A stretch of 64,000 nt of DNA from Ceratobasidium sp. AG-K. Taxonomy: Eukaryota > Basidiomycota > Agaricomycetes > Cantharellales > Ceratobasidiaceae. Shown here in pieces: positions 1 through 11,476 of this stretch. Both the position numbers and the translations under genes were made by a program. The notes beneath the pieces were generated by a model that saw only the letters and a program-made list of their open reading frames with translations, had not been told where the DNA came from and did not search any database. Within the stretch, counting starts at the first letter, position 1, and each line of letters opens with the position of its first letter. Location of the stretch: contig JAWNGF010000005.1 in NCBI GenBank assembly GCA_037039685.1, positions 1,116,001 to 1,180,000 of the forward strand. Direction: 5' to 3'.

Positions 1-1034
1 TCAGCCTCGGTGCTTGAACGGAAAGGTTACCCGAACGTCCCTCCGAAAGAGCTCAGCAAAGCTGAAATTCAGAGGTATACCGGTCTCTACTCGCAAGCAG
101 CCAAGAATGCTGTGTTTGGGGCTGGGTTCGATGGCGTCGAAATTCATGGAGCCAAGTGGGTAGTCAGAGCTAAACTCAACGTTTTGATCTAAACCAGAGA
201 GCCTACGCAGTGGCTATCTCATTGACCAATTCACTCAAGATACCTGTAACCAACGGATAGATGAATACGGGGGAAGTATTGAGAATCGTAGCCGGTTTGC
301 TTTGGAAGTGGTCGATGCGGTCACCAAGGCTGTGGGAGAGAGGCGAACCGGCATTAGGTTCTCGCCATGGGGCAAGTTCCAAGGTGAGTGGATAATCATT
401 AAAAAAAGGAAATTCAAACATCGTAAACGTCAATTGATAGGAATGCGAATGAAGAATCCAATACCGACCTTTGCATATCTGGTGTCGGAAATTGGCCAAC
501 GGTATCCGGGGCTTGCATACGTGCATTTCGTTGAACCGGTAGTTTCAGGCGCCAGCGATGCAAAGGACCAAGCTCACGATGTTGGCTCTGCCACGGTATG
601 TTCAGCCAATGTATGCGCCAACCAACCTTTCTAACTTGGTTACTAAGCCAAACACCAACAACTTTGCCCGTGCAATCTGGCAACCGCGCCCATTCTTGAG
701 TGCTGGAGGCTACACATCAGAATCTGCACCTAAAGAGGCTGACGCAAGGATGTTGGCATCGTAATGGGTCGGTATTTTATCTCCAACGTAGGTTAAATCT
801 TCCAAGGGGGCAAAATTACTCACTCGGACTTTGGTTGTAGCCCGATTTGCCTGAGAAACTTCGTCACGGGATTCCGCTGACGCCATACAATCGCAAGACG
901 TTTTACTCAAAGGGACCTGAAGCTACCAAAGGATATATCGATTACCCTCGAGCTGAGTTGAAAAGGTAAGGCCCCAGCACTGTAATCATCTAACCGAGAG
1001 TGATACTACCCTTTTTTTATCCAGCAAACTGTGA
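1..1034 (+). pseudogene. NADH:flavin oxidoreductase / Old Yellow Enzyme, 3' part, frameshifted
   Basis: An FMN-dependent ene-reductase of the OYE TIM-barrel family, cut by the window start. The reading frame is open from base 1. Exons read as 1-155, 211-383, 441-595, 648-787, 841-965 and 1025-1034. Family landmarks are FDGVEIHGA followed by NGYLIDQF across the first intron, then [27 protein letters not shown] and GRYFISN-PDLPEKLRHGIPL. Exon 648-787 is 140 bases, one short of a multiple of three: the frame breaks near 741-750, before DVGIVMGRYFISN. This looks like a one-base deletion, so the gene is probably dead unless it is an assembly error. The last intron (966-1024) joins AAAAG to CAAACTGTGA and gives a C-terminal SKL, a peroxisomal PTS1 signal; without splicing the protein would stop after KR. 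A different, intact OYE lies at 58.7-60.4 kb. The family call is firm; pseudogene status depends on one base. Confidence 0.8.
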
Positions 1035-2711
1035 GCATGGAATCAGGTCTCGGTACTAAGGTAGTTATCGTTGGCTTGCGTCCGCGGAATTGAGGCGCAT
1101 AAAACTCCAAACTGTGCTTAGAATATGATAGAGTATATTGGCCGTGCGCTGATACACAAATTCGGACGAGGCCACACGCAAACGCTATGATTCCACGTGT
1201 GTACGGTAAATAACCGACGCGCCGCGCTCACAATGAATGATGTAATAATGCATGACTGCACAGCTCAGCTGCATGTTTTAGTTTGGTTGGGGCTGGTCTT
1301 AACCTGACCTGGATTACCTTACATGCGTTTACGTCGAGAACATTTCTGGTCAGCTTCCAGCTTGCATTGGAATCGACATATTGATATATAAAGGCACATC
1401 GAGCTTTCTGTTCCACAATCGATGCAAAGGTAGAATGAACCCTCGAAACCTGCGGCCCTATGCTTGTATCTAGCTGATTGCCTTTTTCTCGTTCGCTCTT
1501 CCAATTCAGCCTAATAATGCTTTAGAGGTTTCTGAGGTGAATACCTAATTATAGTTATTCGAGCCAAGCTCGGGCTCAACCGAATCGAAGCTTACCATCA
1601 CAAAGTCATGTTATTGGCTTGGCCATCTAAACGCCGGCTATTTGCCACATGGAGTGCAAATTCACCCGGACACCGACTTTCATGGTGCTTAGGACAATGC
1701 AGTAAGCTGGTTATAATGGTTTCATACAGACTGTGTTATAAAAAGCTGGTTGCAGATACTATACCCCTCTGGGTGCACAGCACTTACAGGATGTGTGCAG
1801 GCTCAAGCACTTGTTACAAAATTGTACAGGCAAATCTATAGGTTTGTTACAATTCTAACCCGGTCAGTTCTTATGCGACAAGGGACTTTATAGGCGCGTT
1901 TTGTAGGTACTGTACCACCCTACCCTAAGGCATTCAATATATAATTTATTCAGTCGATTCACTTGAGTCTTGAGTCAATCGGTCATACAGCGTGGTTTGT
2001 TTGTATAACTTTGTTCCATACTGTAGGACGAGGGATCAGGATGACATGGCGAGCGGAGAAGGGAATAATGCAGCCACACAACCTCCCGAGAACCTGGGCC
2101 GAGGGAACGAAGCCGCAAGGAACCGGAATGAATTGGCCGCTGGGATCGGGAACGAGACTGACACGGTCAAACTCGAAGAATTGGGACCTGGGAACAAAGA
2201 CTATCCACGACGTGATGTAGGCCTATCGAGGGACGTTGGAGGGGGTATGGAGAATGAGGATCATGTTTCAACTGATGTGCTTGAGAAGTGTGCTTCGAGT
2301 TGATTGCTAGGAAATACACCTGCCTGCTGGATTGTGACTCAGTCTACGTAGTGTTTACTGTAATATTGACTAGTTGAACAAGTAAATAAGCCAGGTAATG
2401 TGTCAAGTGCGTCTATGCGAACAAAAATCTAGCGCTATGGTTACCCTGTGGTCCAGAATCAAGTAATTACAATGTCCAAGATAGAGAGCAAACGCTGAGG
2501 CTGCAACACGCTTAACTGGCCCCCCATGCTGCGTGGGTAATGTACCATCCAGGGCGTTTCAAATATTCATTCAGTTACTACTTGATACCATACAAACACT
2601 TCAGTTTAGTACGCAACGAAACATATGGGCTAGTTTAACTGTATTGACCATAGTGCACATTATGTACGTTTTGGATTGGATTCTCTTGGACAAATAGTAT
2701 GATGGAGAAAA
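1035..2711. other. intergenic stretch without a convincing gene
   Basis: About 1.7 kb between the OYE remnant and the convergent end of the BTB gene. The only notable open frame is 2046-2303 (plus, 85 codons from ATG), a hydrophilic, Asn/Glu/Gly-rich reading with no recognisable domain and no visible intron signals. I would not call it a gene without transcript evidence. Confidence 0.4.
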
Positions 2712-4312
2712 CTAATGACGATCGTTGACCAGGGTACTCCCATCATGGGCGGCTCGAGTCTCCCTGTTTACGAATAAGGTAAGGCTTTTCAATTAACATG
2801 ATAAATAGAGATAACATACAAGGCAAATTCTTTGTAACGGCTCGTCAATTCCTCATATACTTGCTGAATGTATGCATCCACGTAAGCCAGTGGCCACTCT
2901 GACCATCCGCATCTCGCTTTGCAGTGGGGAGGCGTGTCCTCAGACGAATCTGAAGGTAGCCAATTCAAGGGAGGCTCGTACCTCAGAACTTCGGCTGCAA
3001 GCAGAGGGCGATCCATGATATACCCTAGTGATTGCGTAGTTCGACGACGGGAAGATCGCGACGTCCATTCATTTATAAACAGCTCGCGATATTGTGGCAA
3101 CTGAACGAGCGTGGTCACGTCCTGCAAAGAGAGTGGAGAGTTTAAGTCTCCACATTTCGCGAAGCTGTTCTCCCAAGATCCCTGATACTCGTTCCTACAG
3201 CGATCACAAACATGATCGAGCAAGAATAATGAATGAAATTGCGCAGAATCAAGCCACTTGGCACTTTTCAACTCGTGGGATAATGAAGTAAGGTGAACTT
3301 GAGCTGCGTAAAGCACTAACCGCTGGCTACTGGTGATACCCGAGATCCAGGTGGTGGAACGGTGGCCTAAAGATAGGATGGACGCGAAGACACAGCCAAA
3401 TAAAGCAGGATCGTCGTTGGGGAGATAAGGATCGTTAAAAAGTTGCACACATGCGCCGAGGTTATATAACGAACGCTCCGAAGCATCGATTTGGCGGTGA
3501 TCTACGGTGGAAATGCTAACAAAATATTGGATGAAGGTAATGGCCAGTGCCCTAAGCTTCTGACTCCCACTTGTGCGAGCGTAGGAATTGAGCCGCAAGA
3601 GAGTATTTTTGTCCCAGTTATGTTCAATAAGGCGATGCAAAGACTCGAGGATTAACTCCAGTTGTGAAGCAGCCCATTCTTCAAGTTCTGACATTCCGAA
3701 CCGCTGCGAAACCTCGGCGATATCTAGGTAACGCACTAGCAGGGGTTGACTATGTTTTTCTTTGGACTTGGCATCGGTAAAAAGCGCCCAACACTCGGCG
3801 TTATATGGGCTGATCACGAGTGTCCGTACGTCGATACCAGCAGGAGTAAACTGTAAGCATTATACTGTAGTTGGATCGAAGGACTGCTGTACTGACCGGC
3901 TTAGCAGTGCAAAAAGATAGGTACGAAACTGATGAGCAGAGACGTCAGAAAGTATGATAGGATTTATTTCGCAACTGTCCGTGAGCGTTTTTGGCAGGTC
4001 CTTGGCGCCTATAGGGTAACGCTGACCCACGTTTCGAGTGGTGGGCGAGATTGAATCAACTGGAAGAATTAAGGAAGCATGTAGCTAGCGTTACAACGGA
4101 ACCCATTGCTCTCATTAGCCCAAGGATCCAGGATGATAATTTCCACAGTGCACTACCTTGAAGAGTACTTCACCAGCTAGGAATACGATATTGCCATCCG
4201 GGTAGTAATAAGTTGGGTCTTGTTCGTACGTGCCTGGGTACACATTGTTCATTTCGGGAGGCCTACTCGCAATAGTGTTGCACTGAGAGTCCGGAGGCCC
4301 CACTCGATCCAT
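2712..4312 (-). CDS. BTB/POZ-domain protein, Rhizoctonia-type, 476 aa
   Basis: Exons on the minus strand are 4157-4312, 3893-4084, 2820-3850 and 2712-2763; together they close on a 476-residue frame. The N-terminal quarter holds the BTB start signature YYYPDGNIVFLAGEVLFK (about residues 35-52), interrupted by an intron directly after LFK and resuming LHASLILP. It is followed by the BTB core (SAHQFRTYLFAL, then FTPAGIDVRTLVISPYN). The long third exon is a helical, Leu-rich region with a Cys pair (HVCDRCRNEY), perhaps a structural or metal-binding element. In fungi such proteins are usually taken as protein-interaction or Cullin-3 adaptor candidates; partners cannot be read here. The start at 4312 is the first ATG in frame; the frame stays open a little further upstream. 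For the second intron the donor GTACAG at 3892 keeps frame, while the GTCAGT donor four bases earlier does not. The last exon is short and depends on the intron at 2764-2819. Confidence 0.75.
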
Positions 4313-5085
4313 ATTATTTACACAGAGTTCGGGTCGAGTTATAACAGTGGGTTTGCGTTCAGTTGACAACGGTGGCGGTGGAAACGAGACAGGCACTTGC
4401 GTATGTATTTATGCGTCATTGGCCACGCCTGACGACGCTTATGGCAATGTTGTTAACGGTCCATAACTAGATATCCTTATTGGGGTACGCTTAGTAGTAC
4501 ATATATGCGTCAACGAATTCTTGATCTGAAAGCAAATACCATAAGCGCCCACGAAGTCGTACATTCCATTCCTCATCCGGCAAAGCCTGCTTGCGATATT
4601 CAGATACGGTAGTTCGAGCCATGATTCCCCTTATTGGGCCGAGAATGTTATAACATATACCTCAGAAAGAGCCAAATTATGTTCAGTCAGCATCGGATTT
4701 TGGTTGGTGGTGCTGCCACCTGTGGCGAGTGCCGATGATCATGGTTTTTGAGCAAAGGTGTATTTTTCCCCCAGAAATTAGCTTTACCCCCTTGTTCTCT
4801 CTGATGTTGTTGGGAAATTGCGTCTTAGGATAACTGCGAGTTAAGTTTGACAAATGTCGGAACAGATATTGACTATGCAACTCTTGTGAACTGCATTTAT
4901 TAACATACTAGTATAGAGGTTATACTTTGACCGATCATAACCTAAAATTCCAAAGGGGGACGCGCAAGGTGCGGGCACGGATCTCGATGGCTTATTGGTT
5001 TGCGGTACCCTGAACCAATGTCCCAGAGAGTATGCAAACAACGTATGCTTTTCCCTTTCTGTCAATCTTCGAGCTAAAACGTATG
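4313..5085. other. intergenic stretch, no gene seen
   Basis: Between the divergent BTB gene start and the GH3 remnant. Only short out-of-context open frames are present on both strands; I see no domain or intron pattern. The rightmost part may hold unrecognisable 5' remains of the GH3 gene. Confidence 0.4.
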
Positions 5086-6453
5086 TTTAATGGGGCACGA
5101 ACTCAGTCGGAGGTGGCTCAGGTACAACCTTTGCCCCGTACATCGTGACACCACTCGAAGCGGTCCAAGCTAGAGCCAAAAACAAATCAATCCAGGTCAA
5201 TTGGTTGCTCGACGACCTAGACTTCGCCACCGCCAAGGCTAATGCAACGATCGCTGACGCTTCGATTGCGTTTACGTACTCATACCAAACTGAGGGTTTA
5301 GACCGAGACAATCTCACACTATGGAGCAATGGGGATAAGCTCGTCGAAACAGTCACGGCAGAATGTAACAATACGATTGTAGTGATTCATTCGTGAGCGG
5401 ATATATGCGCCTGAAAAAACCTTGCTGATGTATGATGTTTGGTGCAGGGGTCAACAAGTCTTGTCAGTTGTTCTATTCAGGGACAAAGCAAACAATTACT
5501 GACCTGTCTGGTAGAATGGAAAACTGGATCGAGAGCCCGAATATTACTGCGGTCATATTCGCTTACTAAATTGGCAACTCAAGCGCAAACGTGCTCTATG
5601 GAAACGTAAATCCCTCGGGCAAGGTTCATTCAGTGTCAAAAGCCTGGCTCGGCTCTGACCTTCGCATGATCCAGCTTCTATTTACCCTCGCCAAGCCACT
5701 ATCCGATTATCCTCCCAATGGAATCTTCACCGGCAACGTGACCAATCCACACATCGTTTTCGAGGAGGGTAATCTCATCGACTACCGGTAGTGAGTCAGG
5801 TCTTTGACTGGATGGTCGTCTGAGCTAACAGCTTGTCAGGTTTGATGCAAAGAATATTACTCCCCGGTTCGAGTTCGGGTTCGGTCTGAGGTGAACAACC
5901 GACCGGAAGCTCTCGATAGGTCTATTAACGTGGCTACCTAGCTACACGACCTTCAATTATGACAATATCAAGATCAAGCCCACGGATGGCAAGTACGTGG
6001 TAATGAGGCTGATCAATAAAGCTTAAACGGTATACCAGGTATCCAGCTCACCAAAGAACCATTCGACGGCAAAGGCACGCTCTACGATGTTGCACATGCC
6101 GTTACCGCTTCTATCAAGAGCGCCGGCCTCGTTAGGGGATGCGAAGTGGCTCAGCTAGTGAGTCCAGCTCCACGTGGTTCGAGTGCCACTCTAAATTTAA
6201 CTTCATTTGTTCCACATCTAGTATCTCTCCTTTCCAGCTTCTCAAACCAAGCAGCCCATCTGCTCCTTGCGTGGGTTTGACAAGCTTTGTCTAAAAAAAG
6301 GGGCAGACCTGAGTTGCAACATTCAAGCTTCGCCAGAAAGGCCACGCAATTTGGGACGTGGTGCGTCAGACCTCGACAATACCGAAGGGCCGGTTGATCG
6401 TGAGTGTGGGATCGAGTGGCCGGTTGCCTCTGAAAGCAACATTTACGGTATGA
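5086..6453 (+). pseudogene. glycoside hydrolase family 3 beta-glucosidase, decayed C-terminal part
   Basis: GH3 beta-glucosidases release glucose from cellobiose and other beta-glucosides. Only the C-terminal half is present. It starts in the GGGSGT...PYIVTPLEA segment (5090-5160), runs through the GH3-C domain (NWLLDDLDFATAKAN, DNLTLWSNGD, WIESPNITAVIFAY, NVLYGNVNPSGK) and ends in the fibronectin-III-like domain (GCEVAQL, YLSFPAS, LRGFDK). It is broken: there is an in-frame TAA after FAY near 5568, where the conserved LPGQE loop should be; FGFGL is followed by a stop near 5890; and the final strand is in a shifted frame (IWDVVRQTSTIPKGRL to a TGA at 6451). No N-terminal TIM barrel or active-site Asp is in this window, and nothing GH3-like is seen upstream. 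This is a dead relic of a secreted plant-cell-wall enzyme. Confidence 0.85.
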
Positions 6454-7331
6454 GACGTCGCGAGCCTGGATACAATGTTGTGAGTAAGCTAGGTGGAATG
6501 CTGCGGGCAAGCTCGGTGGAATGCTATGCAAGAGTTGGGTGAAATTTTTATGAAGAAACAAACAATAGGATGTATATTTGTCCTGAAATGTAAGTTGTGG
6601 TGTGCTACAACGATGCCGGCGGTCGTCTCGTGAAAATTAGGAACCCCCGGCGGGTGTTCTAGCCGAAGCCGGCGGGTGTGGAACACAAGATGTAGGCATA
6701 TGAGATCGATCCCAGATCAGAAGCGGAATGACGGATAACGAAAACCGAACGTGATAGGTGAATCCTGACACTTGATAACCTGCATAAAGTTATTGTAGGG
6801 TTAGTCAAGATCATGCGGGCCGCGCCTTGTTCGTATACCACGGTGCGAAACAGTCCCGCTGACCCCTTGTGATCACGATTGGACCTGGATGAATCATGAT
6901 TGATAAGGTGGAGAAGCAACGACGAGCATGATTGACTTGGATGCAAATTCATATTCTGTGATATGTCCGGTTTGTTTGAACCTTCCGGTTCTTTGCCAAA
7001 TGAAAAAGTTCTCGGTGCGATTGTCTCCGCGCGTATTCCGGCCCGTTGCGTGGTAGGTTCTTGTATGCCGACGGAACAAGCAAGTGGGCGCCGCCGGGTA
7101 GGCATTAGCGTTTATGATCCAAATGAAGCCAAACAGATCTTCGTTGCCCCACACAACCACATCCCTTACTTGGTTCCTTATGACGGACGCCGGCGACTAC
7201 TTCGGCATGGGCTACTGAATTGATATTGACCTCTTGTTGCTTTTAACCTCGCTCTCACGGACATACGGTTTCCACAAAGACGCTTCATTTTTTCACCATC
7301 TCCACGTTCATACCCCACTCACATCCTCATC
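6454..7331. other. intergenic stretch; unsupported small open frames
   Basis: A plus-strand open frame at 6963-7223 and overlapping minus-strand frames are present, but none shows a recognisable motif or splice structure. The segment ends at the promoter of the protoglobin gene. Confidence 0.35.
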
Positions 7332-8401
7332 ATGTGCCCCATCCTTCAACGCATCGATGCCAGCGCGCTCGACTCGAATCTACCAAAACGCGTGGAGTAC
7401 ATCACTAAGTTTATCGAGTTTGGTCCCGAAGACGCGGCAGCACTCCGAGCAGCTGCTCCGATCGTAAAACAAATCACCAACGGCGCAGTCGACGCTGTCT
7501 GTAAGTCTGCCCAACCGAGCCAATATTTCCCCGCAGTTTACCTACCAACTATTAGATGAAAAGTTGTTTGGGTTTGACATTACCCGTGCAACATTCCTCT
7601 CGCGCAACAATGGATTCGAAGGCACAGTCGCCGAAAAACTCGAGGAAATCACTCACGAATCGGAGCAAATAAAGTTTCGGTGCGTGTTGTGATGATTTTT
7701 TGCCACTCGTTGCTCACTGCCCGATCCACATGTCGATCCACTACAAATTATTTATCGACGATCCTCCGGCGTTCAACGGTGATCATCTTCACACGTTAGA
7801 AAGGACTTTATGAGGGCCTGGCTGTTCAAGGTGTTCACCGCGGATTATACCGACATCAAGGTACGCGGGCTTCTCCTTCCCGCGCGCTTTATTAATCATT
7901 CGTAGACGTTCGAGTACCTCGACAAGGTTGGATTGATGCATACCGGTCCAGCTGCTTTCCAACATCGTGAAAAGAAGGAGCCCCTACACGTCGATTGTGA
8001 GTGTCACTATGCTGTTATTTTACTCCGACTAACCATTTCGGTAGATACCCACTGTGCTCTGGTACATATGATTCCGTCTTTTCATCTTACAGTTTCTGAC
8101 CATCTTCATAGCTCCTTGGACACACACATAACATCCTAACAAAAGCCGTCCTTGCTCGCAATCTGCCAGCAGAAACAACAGCTACCACACTTCTCGCAAT
8201 CAACAAGGTACATCCTATATTTTCATTTCGTTACACCGAGTAACGCTAACAACGCAACAGGTCTTGTGGATCCAAAACGACCTCTTTGCGCGACACTATA
8301 TACCACGACACACCGAGTCTGACGACAAAACTGGCGCAGGGGCAGCATCCAACTGGGGATGGGGACTATTTGGAAAATCTGGTTCTTCAAGCCGATCATA
8401 G
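7332..8401 (+). CDS. fungal protoglobin (globin-sensor-fold heme protein), 232 aa
   Basis: A single-domain heme protein of the protoglobin / globin-coupled-sensor family. Seven exons (7332-7500, 7556-7679, 7800-7860, 7906-7996, 8045-8061, 8112-8207, 8261-8401) close exactly on 232 residues. Hallmarks in order: RVEYITKFIEFGPEDAAAL near residues 20-38, the B/C region YEKLFGFDITRATF (57-70), IKFRKDFMRAWL bridging two exons, and VGLMHTG, where His130 sits at the expected proximal heme-ligand position. HCALLLGH and KVLWIQNDLFARHY (helices G/H) follow. Proteins of this fold bind O2, CO or NO. No output domain (kinase, cyclase, methyl-accepting) is fused, and the tail after ARHY is a short Gly/Ser-rich stretch. 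Whether it senses or detoxifies gas cannot be told from sequence. The 17-base exon at 8045-8061 is small but needed to keep the frame. Confidence 0.88.
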
Positions 8402-8671
8402 ACCACCGCTCTTTGAAAAGCACACACGCTCACACGATTATATCCGCCTCTTGTATCTACCTCACTTTCGCTGTCCATTTTATACTGTAGTCTTATGTTA
8501 AATATCCAGCTTAACGCAACCAAGTCATGATTATTACTACCAACGCTGACAACAATGAAACTAAACAAGGACAGATCAAGACACAACCGTCCGGGCGAAA
8601 ACAAGAATGGTATCGGAGATGAGCGCTTCGCGTACTCGTACAGCGGCAAGAGCGAGAAAAGGGGGAATGAG

Positions 8672-10000
8672 TTATTTGTTGTTGTTGGGAAAGACCCTGG
8701 TGAGTACAACGGCCAAGATGATCGCAACGACAACGAGAATGGCCACGGTGATCCAGAAACAGATCCAGCGTTTGCGGCGGGCAGCCCTCGCACTGATAAC
8801 AGCTTTGTCTGTTTGTTCGAGGCTAGACGGAGGTTAGACAAGCTGAGGATGATGGTGAGAAGACCTACCCCTGCTCCATGTCCTTGTCTGCCTGTGCAGC
8901 GTGTGCTTCGATGGCGTCAATAGTTTCGTCTTGCTGGGCGACCATGATGCTCATCTGGAACAAATTAATTAGTGGTTATTACAAACGACCATGTGGTAAT
9001 GGGAATATCAAGGTATTAAGAAGACTGTGCACGTACATCACTGAAGAGCTGTGCAAGCTCAGTCAATGTCTTTTCAATCTTCTTGACATCGTCATGGCGC
9101 GCTTGGACCTCGCGGTACGCGAGCCGCGACTCGCCATATCGGTTCGAGGACATGAGCTAAACAAGCATGAGCGCCGGGCATCCTCGGAGTGGTGCGGAAC
9201 TTACAGCCTGTGAAAACACTTGTGTGCCCTCATCGTTATCCACCACGGCATCGATTTCTTGTTGGGTCGCATCGGGCTTGACTGAAATCATGTTAGGGGC
9301 CATCGCGCCCAACAACTAAACACCCACCAATCCGAACCTGTCGCTCCATCCGCTGCCGACTCTTCTTGCGATAATCCTGCTCGGCCTGCTGGTACTCTTG
9401 AATCGCCGCAACAAATCGGGACTTGACGACATTTGTCTGCTGGATCCAAGCTTCCCGGTCTCTGCCTTGGACTTTACCACGACCGGCTTCGAGGGTTTGA
9501 ATGCGGCGCTTGATCTGTGCGCTAATATCCTGTGTAGCGGATGCGATGCCATCGAGTTCCGTGGTGGCGTGATGGAGGGCTTCGTCGTCGGTTGCGGTAA
9601 GCGAGCGAGAGTGGAGGTTAGATATGCGAGTGATGTTGTCTCGGTAACTGTGGATGAGGTCTTGGATGGCCGTGATCTGCGGATTAAATAATAAATTAGC
9701 GAGAATGAGAGGGGGGAGGGTTGTCCAGGCTGACCTCGTCGTAGAACCGAGTCATCTCCGTCTCTCCCGCCGCACCGTTTCCATATCCGTTACCAGTGGG
9801 CGCTTGCGTCGGATAAGCGTTCAGCTCGTACGGATTGTCATTTTGTGTGAGAGGCGACTGGGCCTGTTGTCCGCGCGCCGCCTAGTGTTGATTGCAATGC
9901 CAGCAAACGAACAAACATTGAATGTCTATTAGCAAACTCTGCTCAATCTTGCAGTTTATTATTGCGATCTTACCCGACTTGCTGCCAATCTGTCAGTCAT
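8672..10000 (-). CDS. plasma-membrane t-SNARE syntaxin (Sso1/Psy1-like), about 318 aa
   Basis: A Qa-SNARE that pairs with SNAP-25-type and synaptobrevin SNAREs to fuse secretory vesicles with the plasma membrane. The exons (9974-10000, 9735-9881, 9328-9676, 9205-9281, 9037-9156, 8869-8954, 8672-8822) join in frame. After a polar N-terminus (NPYELNAYPTQ) comes the Habc helical domain (FYDEITAIQDLIHSYRDNI onward, about residues 55-180). The SNARE helix follows (ARHDDVKKIEKTLTELAQLF, then MSIMVAQQDETIDAIEAH), then a basic stretch (ARRKRW) and a single C-terminal membrane anchor (CFWITVAILVVVAIILAVVL) ending VFPNNNK. Length and order match fungal Sso proteins. Splitting the SNARE motif between two exons is normal in basidiomycetes. 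Its 5' end faces a possible divergent start at 10353, so the 350-base gap may be a shared promoter. Confidence 0.93.
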
Positions 10001-11476
10001 GGTTCCAGAGACGAGAATGAGAACACAAGGTCGTGGGACGGGGTGGACGGGAAGACAAAGCTCGACCGCTGTTCCTAATATTGAATAAGAGTCACGTGAT
10101 GCTCGGGGAACGCTCGGGGAGCACAAATGGTCCGACATTGACTCCACTCTCGAGTTTTGCTCCAATCGCCATCGCTCGACTGCGAGAGTGGATCTCGGCT
10201 CTGCACTGGTGCAACGCCTCGACACCGCCCGCAGTCCTTCCCTCGGCCCGCATCCGACGACTATCACCGGAAGGGTCCTAGCTCACGTGATTCGCCGGAC
10301 CTTTATCATCGCCAAAATTTCGCAGCCGAACCACTGCCTCGAGTTAGACCACCATGAATCCATCCAGTTATACCCCATTTCAAGTAAGTTTACGATATTG
10401 TAAGAATCCAATCCACTGCCAAGTCAAGTATCCCTGTTGTTTCTTACGCGGGGAGACTGTTACGGCGGTGGAAGAGTAACCTCCATCTCGGCCTTCCTGC
10501 GCGCTGCGTTTTGCAGTGTTGCGGGGTTTCTGGGCTGGATGGAGTTTTGTCTGCGTAGAGTTGAAGGCCGTTGGCTCTTGGAGCGGTGTAGGGCGGTCGT
10601 CTTAGTTTGCGGACGGACATTTATTTGGGCTCATGCTAGTCAAGCCAGTTGGTTGTAAATTTAGGTTCGTCCCTATGATTGGATCAATGTGATGAACAAA
10701 TTATTTCGATGCTGTGCACGTGTGCGCTCGTTCCGCGACTCTTTATGGTTGGAGGGTGAACGGTCTGATTGCTATCTGAACCAGCTTCTCCCGGCGCTCG
10801 CTGAGTCTCGCACTTTCCATCTGACAAAGGGCGAAGCACCGGAAAGCAAGCATAACGCGACTGAAAATCGAGCAATTACTCCAAGTGTCAATTCGGGATC
10901 CCGAGCCTTGGGGCCGTGAGTTGAAGCGAGTCGGCATCGAGGCGAAGTGTACGAACTCATATTGATGAATGCCCCTCCAGTCTTTCACCCCAACATTAGT
11001 TAGATTCTTCGACCTTTGGGAAGAACGCACCACAGCCTTGAGGGGAGACGACCAACGGGGATGCCGAACCCCAAGCCTTGTCTGATGCACACGACTATAC
11101 TGTCCAGCTCGACAGACTTGCTGCATGATGTTCTATGAGCACGCTTATAATGAACAAATCCGCCCAACTGAGGCCTTTTATATCGAGAGTAACTTACTAG
11201 ATAGTATCGTACCAGCCCACCAGTGATCGGCAATGTTCCACGGGCTCCTGTCCCCAACCACCGTTATCACCAGGGTCCGAGACTTGAGTATTCAATTGAT
11301 CTTCTCGGTCACCAGCTCACTGCGAACAAGAGTCTCGTAATGTGTTATCGACAGGGTTAGCAAACAACAGGCTTCCATAAATTTGCCTGCCTGGTTCAAT
11401 CGCTCGCCGTCTCCAGTCCGTCCCCCCTCTAGGCTCGAGTTTGTTCACGCTCATTTCAGGCATTTCACTCGTTACA
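10001..11476. other. syntaxin upstream region and start of the secreted-family array
   Basis: A plus-strand ATG at 10353 opens MNPSSYTPF and runs into a canonical GTAAGT donor, suggesting the first exon of a divergent gene, but no convincing continuation is found in the next kilobase. The open frame 10437-10658 is Trp/Leu-rich without motifs. A TATA-like CATAAAT near 11375 lies about 100 bases before the start of array copy A and is its likely core promoter. Confidence 0.35.

Noticed and set aside
8296..8841. 181-codon minus-strand frame spanning protoglobin and syntaxin ends
   Set aside because: Mixes antisense protoglobin with a wrong frame of the syntaxin last exon; the syntaxin anchor is in another frame after the GTAGGT intron.
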